Source of the DNA: an uncultured Barnesiella sp.
GTDB lineage: Bacteria; Bacteroidota; Bacteroidia; Bacteroidales; Barnesiellaceae_A
Assembly: GCA_904502265.1 (NCBI GenBank)
Contig: CAJGDT010000113.1
Coordinates: 1-5,638, forward strand
DNA: 5,638 nt
Direction: 5' to 3'
Shown here: in pieces, positions 1 to 5,638 of the stretch
How the letters are laid out: the number at the start of each line of letters is the position of its first letter
How positions within the stretch are numbered: the stretch's first letter is position 1
Translations under genes and position numbers: made by a program
The notes under the pieces: generated by a model
Databases searched by the model: none
What the model was told of the DNA's origin: nothing
Seen by the model: the letters and a program-made list of their open reading frames with translations, nothing else

Positions 1-190
1 AGGTATTCTGCTCTGTTTGTTGGTATTATATGTGATGATACCGTTCTTCTACGAATCGTGGTGCTACAATCTGATAGTTTCACGTAGGTTATTCTATAGC
101 ATACTACTTATACCCTTGGCCCTTGTTCCTTGTACAATTTTAGTAGTACGCATCATGCATCTGGCGAAAAGAGACAAACGAAAAGAATAA
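1..190 (+). CDS. C-terminal end of an unidentified membrane protein (5' end cut off by the window)
   Basis: The frame starting at base 2 stays open for 62 codons and ends at TAA 188-190. The visible peptide looks like the end of an inner-membrane protein. A hydrophobic stretch (visible residues 1-16) is followed by a short polar, aromatic linker with Tyr-Glu-Ser-Trp. A second hydrophobic stretch (about 30-49) comes next, then a strongly basic tail ending KRDKRKE. By the positive-inside rule the C-terminus should lie in the cytoplasm. I do not recognise the family; polytopic transporters and membrane acyltransferases can end this way, but nothing visible decides it. Its leucine codons (3 CTG, 3 TTA, 1 CTA of 13) differ clearly from those of pheT and yebC, suggesting a less strongly expressed gene. 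No hairpin follows the stop, so some read-through into pheT is possible. Confidence 0.6.
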   Translation, partial: GILLCLLVLYVMIPFFYESWCYNLIVSRRLFYSILLIPLALVPCTILVVRIMHLAKRDKRKE

Positions 191-218
191 ATACACACAT
201 TTTATCAAAAATTTTCAG

Positions 219-226
219 TAACTTTG
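219..226 (+). promoter_or_regulatory. Probable promoter -7 element (TAnnTTTG type) for pheT-yebC
   Basis: TAACTTTG is an exact match to the TAnnTTTG -7 element of Bacteroidota primary-sigma promoters. It lies in the 122-bp gap upstream of pheT, where a promoter is expected. Transcription would start near 230-236 and leave a leader of roughly 80 nt. No good TTTG-like -33 element is seen at the usual distance, only T-rich sequence at 200-203, so the call rests on the -7 element and its position. The leader is A/T-rich. I see no T-box and no strong attenuator hairpin, and no Shine-Dalgarno sequence precedes the ATG at 313, as is usual in this phylum. Confidence 0.45.
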
Positions 227-312
227 GGCGACTTTTTGCTAATCGCATAATACGCAGATGAATATAATCTGTAGAACACTAGTTATCAGAATAATAAACA
301 AACTATTATATT

Positions 313-2775
313 ATGAATATTTCGTATAATTGGTTAAAAAAATATTTGGACTTCGACCTCACCCCCGAAGAGACTTCGGCAGCGCTCACCTCAATAGGCC
401 TTGAGACCGGTGGTATCGAAGAGGTACAAACCATAAAGGGTGGACTTGAGGGTCTTGTAATAGGTAAGGTACTTACCTGCGTAGACCACCCCAATAGCGA
501 CCACTTGCACATCACTACAGTAGACCTCGGCGATGGTAATCCTACCCAAATCGTGTGCGGTGCTGCCAACGTAGCTGCCGGTCAACACGTGGTAGTTGCT
601 ACCGTAGGCACTACCTTGTACAGCGGTGATGAAAGCTTCACTATCAAGAAATCTAAAATCCGTGGCGAAGAGTCGTTCGGTATGATTTGTGCCGAGGACG
701 AGATAGGCATAGGTACATCGCACGATGGTATCATCGTATTGCCCGAGACTGCCGTTCCCGGAACTCCTGCCAAAGAATACTACAACATCAAGAGCGACTA
801 TGTTCTTGAAGTAGATATTACCCCCAACCGCATCGATGCTGCATCGCACTATGGTGTGGCTCGCGACTTGGCAGCCTACCTCAAGCAAAATGGCAAGCAA
901 GCAACCCTTCAACGCCCCTCGGTAGAGGCATTCAAGGTAGACCAACAAGAGGGTGCTATCACAGTAGAGGTGCTCAACGAAGAGGCTTGCCCCCGCTATG
1001 CCGGTGTAACCATCCGCAACGTGAAGGTAGCCGAGAGCCCCGAGTGGTTGCGTAACGCCCTTACAGCAATAGGCTTGCACCCCATCAACAACATTGTGGA
1101 CATTACCAACTACTTGTTGCATGCTACAGGCCAACCCTTGCACTGCTTCGACCTCAATGAGATAAAGGGTGGCAAGGTTGTGGTACGCACAGCCGTTGAG
1201 GGTAGCAAGTTTGTTACACTTGACGAGGTAGAACGCACCCTTACAGCACAAGACCTCATGATATGCAATGCCGAGGAGCCTATGTGTATAGCTGGTGTGT
1301 TCGGTGGCTTGAAATCGGGTGTGACAGAAAAGACTACCGACATCTTCTTGGAGTCGGCCTACTTCCACCCCACTTGGGTGCGCAAGACAGCTCGTCGCCA
1401 AGCACTCAATACCGATGCATCGTTCCGCTTTGAGCGCGGTGTAGACAACAACAACACCGTATACGTGTTGAAACTTGCCGCCTTGATGGTTCAAGAGCTT
1501 GCCGGTGGTGTAGTATGTGGCGATATCATCGACACTCACCCCGAGGGATTCCCTTCATTCCCCGTTATACTTACCTACGACAAGGCTCACAAACTCATTG
1601 GCAAGGAGATACCTGCCGATACTATCAAGAGCATACTCAACAGCCTTGAGATTGAGGTAGTAGCAGAGGATAGCGAGAAGTTGGAATTGCTCGTACCCAC
1701 TTATCGTGTAGACGTTCAACGCGATGTAGACGTTATCGAAGACATCCTTCGTATATATGGTTACAACAATGTAGAGTTTACCGATGCCGTACACTCAAAC
1801 CTCTCATACAAGACTGCAACTGACGAAAATCACCGCTTGCAAAACCTCATCTCGGAGCAACTCACAGGCTGTGGCTTCAACGAGATAATGTGCAACTCAC
1901 TCTCGGCAGTATCGTACTACGAGGGTTGCGAAGAGTTCCCCGAGGCAAACTGCGCCCGCTTGCTCAATCCCTTGAGCAACGACTTGTGTGTGATGCGCCA
2001 AACATTGCTCTTCGGTGGTCTTGAGAGCCTTGCTCGCAACATCAACCGTCGTCGTCCCAACTTGCGCATGTATGAGTTTGGCAACTGCTACTCTTACAAC
2101 GCTGAGGCATCGACCGAAAAGTCAATCACAGCACCCTATAGCGAAGAGAAACACTTGGGCTTGTGGCTCACAGGCAACCGCGTATCAGGCAGCTGGGCTC
2201 ACCCCGACGAAAAGACTTCGGTATATGAATTGAAAGCCTATGTCGAGAATATCTTCACTCGCATGGGTGTTCCCTCGAAGGATATTACAATGACTCAAAT
2301 AAGCAACGGCATCTACAGCGCTGCCTTGCAAATAACCAACCGCGCCGGCAAGTTGCTTGCTATGGTGGGTATCCTCTCGAAGAAGGTTGCCAAGAAATTT
2401 GACATCGACATCGAGGTATATTATGCAGAGCTCAATTGGGACAACCTCATGCGCTATGCCTTGCGTAACAAGGTAACTTACACCGAGTTGCCCAAGTTCC
2501 AAGCCGTAAAACGCGACCTCGCGTTGCTCGTTGACGAGAGCGTAGCCTTTGCCGACATTGAGCGCGTAGCCTATGAGACCGAGCGTAAGTTGCTCAAGGG
2601 AGTTACCCTCTTTGACGTATATGAAGGTGACAAGTTGCCTGCAGGCAAGAAATCGTATGCCGTATCGTTCCTCTTGCAAGATGCCGAGAAGACACTTAAC
2701 GACAAGCAAATTGACAACGTAATGACACGCATGATTGCTGCCATGACTAAGCAATTTGATGCTCAATTGCGATAA
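313..2775 (+). CDS. pheT: Phenylalanyl-tRNA synthetase, beta subunit
   Basis: This is the beta subunit of the cytoplasmic (alphabeta)2 enzyme that attaches phenylalanine to tRNA-Phe. PheS holds the catalytic site, while beta binds tRNA and hydrolyses mischarged Tyr-tRNA-Phe. At 820 aa it is full length, slightly longer than the roughly 795 aa of E. coli, as is normal for Bacteroidales. The start MNISYNWLKKYL is the family's usual N-terminus. Visible domains are: EMAP-like tRNA-binding domain about 44-155 (VIGKVLTCVDHPNSDHL from 49, MICAEDEIGIG at 124-134); B3/B4 editing domain about 213-400 (NNIVDITNYLL from 259, GQPLHCFD at 273-280, NTDASFRFERGVD at 366-378); B5 about 417-487; catalytic-like core about 495-690; C-terminal FDX-ACB tRNA-binding domain about 728-820. 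In the editing domain the GGExSGV motif reads GGLKSGV, with Leu333 where E. coli has Glu. pheS is not in the window, so the subunits are encoded apart. The gene is 44 bp upstream of yebC. I saw no in-frame CTG or CTA leucine codons, consistent with strong expression. Confidence 0.97.
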   Translation: MNISYNWLKKYLDFDLTPEETSAALTSIGLETGGIEEVQTIKGGLEGLVIGKVLTCVDHPNSDHLHITTVDLGDGNPTQIVCGAANVAAGQHVVVATVGTTLYSGDESFTIKKSKIRGEESFGMICAEDEIGIGTSHDGIIVLPETAVPGTPAKEYYNIKSDYVLEVDITPNRIDAASHYGVARDLAAYLKQNGKQATLQRPSVEAFKVDQQEGAITVEVLNEEACPRYAGVTIRNVKVAESPEWLRNALTAIGLHPINNIVDITNYLLHATGQPLHCFDLNEIKGGKVVVRTAVEGSKFVTLDEVERTLTAQDLMICNAEEPMCIAGVFGGLKSGVTEKTTDIFLESAYFHPTWVRKTARRQALNTDASFRFERGVDNNNTVYVLKLAALMVQELAGGVVCGDIIDTHPEGFPSFPVILTYDKAHKLIGKEIPADTIKSILNSLEIEVVAEDSEKLELLVPTYRVDVQRDVDVIEDILRIYGYNNVEFTDAVHSNLSYKTATDENHRLQNLISEQLTGCGFNEIMCNSLSAVSYYEGCEEFPEANCARLLNPLSNDLCVMRQTLLFGGLESLARNINRRRPNLRMYEFGNCYSYNAEASTEKSITAPYSEEKHLGLWLTGNRVSGSWAHPDEKTSVYELKAYVENIFTRMGVPSKDITMTQISNGIYSAALQITNRAGKLLAMVGILSKKVAKKFDIDIEVYYAELNWDNLMRYALRNKVTYTELPKFQAVKRDLALLVDESVAFADIERVAYETERKLLKGVTLFDVYEGDKLPAGKKSYAVSFLLQDAEKTLNDKQIDNVMTRMIAAMTKQFDAQLR

Positions 2776-2819
2776 AACGAATTATCAGAAAATAAAAACA
2801 CTATAAAGAACAAAGTACT

Positions 2820-3548
2820 ATGGGAAGAGCGTTTGAATACCGCAAAGCCAGAAAAATGAAACGTTGGGGCAACATGTCCCGCACATTTACCAAGATTGGT
2901 AAAGAAATCACTATCGCCGTTAAAGCCAGTGGTCCCGATCCCGATGGTAACCCCCGCTTGCGTGCGTTGATGCAAAATGCCAAGGCAGCCAACATGCCCA
3001 AAGAGAATGTTGAGCGTGCTATCAAAAAAGCTACAGATAAAGATGCCGGCGACTACAAGGAGATTATCTACGAAGGATACGGTCCTCACGGTATCGCTAT
3101 CGTTGTAGAGACTGCTACCGACAACCACACTCGTACTGTTGCCAACGTACGTAGCTACTTCAACAAAGCCGGTGGTTCGTTGGGTACATCAGGCTCACTC
3201 TCATTCTTGTTTGAGCACAAATGTGTATTCCACATCAAACCCAAAGATGGTGTATCTATGGAAGACCTCGAACTCGAACTTATCGACTACGGTGTAGACG
3301 AACTTGAGGCTGACGAAGAAGAAATCGTACTCTACGGTGCTTTTGAGTCGAATAGCGAAATCCAAAAGTACTTGGAGGAAAATGGTTTTGAAATCATAAG
3401 CTCAGAGTTTGAGCGCATCCCCAACGACGTGAAAGAAGTTGATGCCGAGCAACGCGCCGCCATCGAAAAACTCATCGAGCGTCTTGAGGACGACGAAGAC
3501 GTACAAAACGTTTTCCACAACATGAAAGAAGAGGAAGACGAAGAGTAA
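2820..3548 (+). CDS. yebC: YebC/PmpR (TACO1) family protein, translation factor or regulator
   Basis: A 242-aa YebC-family protein, the usual length. The start MGRAFEYRKARKMKRWGNM is the Bacteroidota form of the N-terminus, so the first ATG was chosen over Met13 or Met19. Family landmarks are: FTKIGKEI (23-30); PDPDGNPRLRALMQNAKAANMPKENVERAIKKA (39-71), the helical domain-1 core; YEGYGPHGIAIVVETATDNHTRTVANVRSYFNKAGGSLGTSGSLSFLF (84-131), the family signature; and a domain-2/3 region about 135-232. The tail is very acidic (KEEEDEE). Older annotation calls the family a DNA-binding transcriptional regulator (PmpR of Pseudomonas). Work on mitochondrial TACO1 and bacterial YebC points to a ribosome-associated role in translating proline-rich stretches. 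Which applies here cannot be read from the sequence. It follows pheT by 44 bp with no terminator or clear promoter between, so co-transcription is likely, and pairing with a tRNA synthetase gene suits a translational role. It has no Shine-Dalgarno sequence. I saw no CTG leucine codons. Confidence 0.95.
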   Translation: MGRAFEYRKARKMKRWGNMSRTFTKIGKEITIAVKASGPDPDGNPRLRALMQNAKAANMPKENVERAIKKATDKDAGDYKEIIYEGYGPHGIAIVVETATDNHTRTVANVRSYFNKAGGSLGTSGSLSFLFEHKCVFHIKPKDGVSMEDLELELIDYGVDELEADEEEIVLYGAFESNSEIQKYLEENGFEIISSEFERIPNDVKEVDAEQRAAIEKLIERLEDDEDVQNVFHNMKEEEDEE

Positions 3549-3569
3549 TTCCACTCCTATTCATACAAC

Positions 3570-3606
3570 ACACGCGACAGCAGCAACTGCTGTCGCGTGT
3601 TGTTTT
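3570..3606 (+). terminator. Rho-independent terminator of the pheT-yebC unit
   Basis: A perfect 14-bp stem (ACACGCGACAGCAG at 3570-3583 against CTGCTGTCGCGTGT at 3587-3600) has a nominal 3-nt CAA loop. It is followed by TTGTTTT and further A/T sequence, which gives a U-rich run on the plus-strand transcript. It begins 22 nt after the yebC stop. The minus-strand side (TGTTGTATG) is less T-rich, so it should act mainly on the plus strand. Confidence 0.88.
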
Positions 3607-3658
3607 ATTATATATACACATTATATAATATAGCACCAAGAGAGATTATTGAGAGAAA

Positions 3659-3690
3659 TCGCCCCGGATGCAATGTTGCATTCGGGGCGA
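3659..3690 (-). terminator. Rho-independent terminator of the lipoprotein gene
   Basis: A near-perfect inverted repeat of 15-nt arms (TCGCCCCGGATGCAA at 3659-3673 and TTGCATTCGGGGCGA at 3676-3690) contains one G-T pair. The innermost pair must open, giving about 14 bp around a 4-nt loop. Read on the minus strand it is followed by TTTCTCTC and lies 26 nt past the lipoprotein stop. On the plus strand no T-run follows, so the assignment to the minus strand is favoured. It may also block leftover transcription from yebC. Confidence 0.8.
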
Positions 3691-3716
3691 TAGGCTTTAT
3701 TGAGGAATATTTATAA

Positions 3717-5630
3717 CTACTTCTCAAGCGACAACTTATCGCTGACAATCTTTATTCCTTGACGCATTGAGCGGCTTTGAGGAGCAGCAGTCTCGTCGGT
3801 TTCGAAGAACTCCTCGGCTGCTGAGCAACCATCGCGAGTAAAGAATACCTCTTTTGAAGTATATACCTTGGTAAAGTTACCATCAACATCCTCAGCTATA
3901 CCAAAGAAGATATAAGGAACGTCAAACTCATAGAGATAACTACCATCGACTTCAGCAGGATCATCGGCTATAAGACCTTGTACGATCTCCTCATAGCTAT
4001 ATGAAGAATAATCATTGGCATTCATAGCTGAGAAGTAGAAACGTACTGCATCGGGATCAACATCGGCCGATACGTTTACAATTACATGGTCGGCAAATGC
4101 GCTATAATCGGGATTGAGCATAGCAATCTCGGTTCCGTTGTAGTAGAAACCAATATTGAGTTTGAAATCAAGATCGGCATATACCACCTCTTCGGTAGTG
4201 AATTTCAATCGTTGCAAATCGGTAGTAGCAGCACCGGCCTGACAACCGAATACCAACAACTCATATTCGGTTGAAGGTGTAAGTCCGGATACGTTCTCAC
4301 ACATATCACCTGAAGCATAATTTAAGTTGAAGTTGTTGATGATATCTTCAACGATTTGATCGTCGGTGTATCCACTAAAACGAGAGCTCTTAACGAGAGT
4401 GGCAATGTATGTATCGTCATTGGTGGTATTTACGTTCAATGTAGCCTTGCGAGAAGTCAAGTTCTCTACCGAAAGGGTAAATTGGTTTTCGGAGGCCTTT
4501 ACATCGCCGGTCTTGAAGTAGTAGTAATCAGGAACGGTATTGAGCAAGGCTTCGTCGTCCATGCCAAATGCCCAAACTACAAACTCGGTATTGGCATCGA
4601 GGTCAACCTCAAGATGTGTAGAACCATGTGAAGCCAAGTCGCTGAAAATAAAGTGCAAACCTTGCTCGGGGGTATCAAAGAATGAAGAGTATTGGCCCTT
4701 CATGTTTTCCCAATCTGCCTCACACAACTCGCACCACACCTCGGGACTTGTACCTTCGGGTACATCCTTTGCCCAGAATACTCCATAGTGATAGTAGCCA
4801 TTATATCCCTTGGGAGTGATATCGAAGGTCACGTTTGGTCCATCGACCTCAACTTGGAAGTCAAAATCGAGTGTATACATGTTGATATCGGCAGTTTTAA
4901 TGCGAAGACGCGAAATCTCAGTTGTGGGCTTCATGGTTTTGACATCGAAACCATAGGCATAAGCCACATACTCGGTATTAGCGGCAACACCTTTCAATAT
5001 GTGCGACTTGAGATCGCCCTCATACATAAAGGCCTTGGCAGCATCAGATGCATCTCCACCCATGGCTTCGGCAAAACTTTCAAAAATTTCCATGTCGCTT
5101 GCCCATAGAGCCGAGTCATTCTCCATGAGGTCGCTTTCAAGGATATATTTACCGTTACCAAGAATAAAAACGTAGGGCATAGTTTTATCCTTAGGAGTAA
5201 CATCGAGTGTGATAGTTGTAGCTGTTACTGATACAAGATCCAACTTGATAGAATACTCCTTACCTACGCTTTGCTTTACAGTTATTGTGGGATTGGGATA
5301 CACACCGGGATAGAGAAGTTCTATACGACAAGTACGCTCGGCTTTCTCGTAGCTCTCCTCTACATCAAATGCGATAACACTGTCGTTTACAACGATGTTT
5401 TTCAACCACTTTTTGTCCTCACTATTTACAGTGATTTTTTCTCCTTCGGCGGGATTATTCAACACATAACCTACCTCAAAGTGTCCACCTTCGGCAGTAA
5501 CCTCAACCAATGTTTGACTAAGTGTTAGCTCAGCGTCACCGGGATTGTCGAGTGGCTCATCGCCCTTGCACCCTGAAAAGAGTGCAAGAGCAGCCACAGA
5601 ACACATTATCTTTAACCATATATTTTTCAT
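3717..5630 (-). CDS. BACON-domain surface-type lipoprotein with beta-sandwich-like repeats
   Basis: A complete 637-aa predicted lipoprotein. It has a short basic N-terminus, a hydrophobic core about 8-18, and lipobox FSGC with Cys21 as the lipidated residue. Cys21 is followed by KGDEP, a Lys/acidic stretch resembling the lipoprotein export signals that send Bacteroidota lipoproteins to the cell surface; surface location is therefore inferred. Residues 34-120 resemble a BACON domain: LTLSQTLVEVTAEGG at 35-49, the NP turn at 59-60, Trp75, a late Val-Lys-Gln strand at 118-120. After it come about four beta-rich units of 95-125 residues (see the repeat entry). Mature-chain cysteines other than Cys21 are 101, 300, 303 (a CELC motif), 444, 463 and 602; some may form disulfides. 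The chain is acidic and rich in Asp, Glu and Tyr. I see no catalytic motif, no SusD features and no type IX secretion C-terminal domain. Carbohydrate or mucin binding is suggested only by the BACON-like domain. The start ATG (complement of 5628-5630) gives the proper signal peptide; the preceding 8 bases show no Shine-Dalgarno sequence, and the promoter lies outside the window. No susC/susD partner is visible. Confidence 0.88.
   Translation of the reverse strand: MKNIWLKIMCSVAALALFSGCKGDEPLDNPGDAELTLSQTLVEVTAEGGHFEVGYVLNNPAEGEKITVNSEDKKWLKNIVVNDSVIAFDVEESYEKAERTCRIELLYPGVYPNPTITVKQSVGKEYSIKLDLVSVTATTITLDVTPKDKTMPYVFILGNGKYILESDLMENDSALWASDMEIFESFAEAMGGDASDAAKAFMYEGDLKSHILKGVAANTEYVAYAYGFDVKTMKPTTEISRLRIKTADINMYTLDFDFQVEVDGPNVTFDITPKGYNGYYHYGVFWAKDVPEGTSPEVWCELCEADWENMKGQYSSFFDTPEQGLHFIFSDLASHGSTHLEVDLDANTEFVVWAFGMDDEALLNTVPDYYYFKTGDVKASENQFTLSVENLTSRKATLNVNTTNDDTYIATLVKSSRFSGYTDDQIVEDIINNFNLNYASGDMCENVSGLTPSTEYELLVFGCQAGAATTDLQRLKFTTEEVVYADLDFKLNIGFYYNGTEIAMLNPDYSAFADHVIVNVSADVDPDAVRFYFSAMNANDYSSYSYEEIVQGLIADDPAEVDGSYLYEFDVPYIFFGIAEDVDGNFTKVYTSKEVFFTRDGCSAAEEFFETDETAAPQSRSMRQGIKIVSDKLSLEK
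3837..5255 (-). repeat. Four diverged FN3/Ig-like protein repeats within the lipoprotein
   Basis: After the BACON-like domain the protein repeats a pattern: a strand, an xVTP-type strand, an aromatic strand, a variable helical insert, then an (N/S)TEaxxxaaG strand. Unit 1 (about 126-246) has TLDVTPKD at 141 and NTEYVAYAYGFD at 218. Unit 2 (about 252-374) has TFDITPKG at 268 and NTEFVVWAFGMD at 347. Unit 3 (about 384-479) has TLNVNTTN at 397 and STEYELLVFGCQ at 453. Unit 4 (about 486-598) is degenerate: it keeps VPYIFFGIAED at 571 but has lost the TEY signature. The similarity is at protein level only; I saw no long DNA repeats, so the duplication is old. The fold assignment is inferred from the strand pattern. 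Confidence 0.6.
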
Positions 5631-5638
5631 AAGAAGTC

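Noticed and set aside
228..246. GCGA/TCGC inverted repeat in the pheT leader as a possible attenuator
   Set aside because: The stem is only 4 bp with an 11-nt loop and no downstream T-run or alternative pairing; it is too weak to call a regulatory structure.
191..312. T-box or phenylalanine-responsive leader upstream of pheT
   Set aside because: The leader is only about 80 nt, has no T-box consensus sequence and no terminator hairpin, and T-boxes are not typical of this phylum.
391..1539. Long open frame (382 codons) on the minus strand inside pheT
   Set aside because: It lies wholly antisense to the well-conserved pheT reading frame. Its translation shows no recognisable domain or sensible protein pattern. 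It is explained by the narrow codon choice of pheT, which leaves few stop codons on the opposite strand.
2185..2766. Open frame of 193 codons antisense to the 3' part of pheT
   Set aside because: It is a shadow of the conserved core and FDX-ACB coding sequence, with no family resemblance and no start context.
2763..3128. Open frame of 121 codons antisense to the start of yebC
   Set aside because: It overlaps the highly conserved N-terminal half of yebC and the intergenic gap. The hydrophobic translation comes from reading the complement of charged codons.
3606..3630. All-A/T inverted repeat (9-bp arms, 7-nt loop) between the two terminators
   Set aside because: The pairing is weak and low in complexity, and it overlaps the T-run of the first terminator. 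It is expected by chance in such A/T-rich sequence.
4692..5108. Plus-strand open frame of 138 codons inside the lipoprotein gene
   Set aside because: It is antisense to the coherent lipoprotein repeats, with no signal, domain or ribosome-binding context of its own.

Overview
The window reads as a piece of chromosome from a member of the Bacteroidales (Bacteroidota), probably a gut-type genome. Evidence for this: the PheT and YebC sequences have the form typical of that order. There is a BACON-type lipoprotein with an acidic stretch just after its lipidated cysteine. Gene starts lack Shine-Dalgarno sequences and sit behind A/T-rich leaders. One TAnnTTTG promoter element, characteristic of Bacteroidota, is present. 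I cannot name a genus from the sequence alone.

Layout. Positions 1-190 hold the last 62 codons of a plus-strand membrane protein whose identity cannot be read. A 122-bp intergenic region (191-312) follows, with a likely promoter. Next comes pheT (313-2775), the complete beta subunit of phenylalanyl-tRNA synthetase, then 44 bp without a terminator, then a YebC/TACO1-family gene (2820-3548). These two probably form one transcription unit, and both act in translation: PheT charges (with PheS, encoded elsewhere) and proofreads tRNA-Phe, and YebC-family proteins are ribosome-associated factors or, in older annotation, transcription regulators. A strong hairpin terminator at 3570-3606 closes this unit.

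The right half is a single minus-strand gene (3717-5630) that converges on yebC. It encodes a 637-residue surface-type lipoprotein with an N-terminal BACON-like domain and a run of beta-sandwich-like repeats. It has its own terminator hairpin at 3659-3690, so the 168-bp convergent gap carries one terminator per strand. Its promoter lies outside the window.

Most of the window is ordinary core-genome content. I see no mobile element, CRISPR array, tRNA, rRNA or phage gene, and no convincing undescribed system. Points worth checking are a changed residue pattern in the PheT proofreading site, a sharp codon-use contrast between the housekeeping genes and the upstream membrane gene, and the repeat architecture and cysteines of the lipoprotein.
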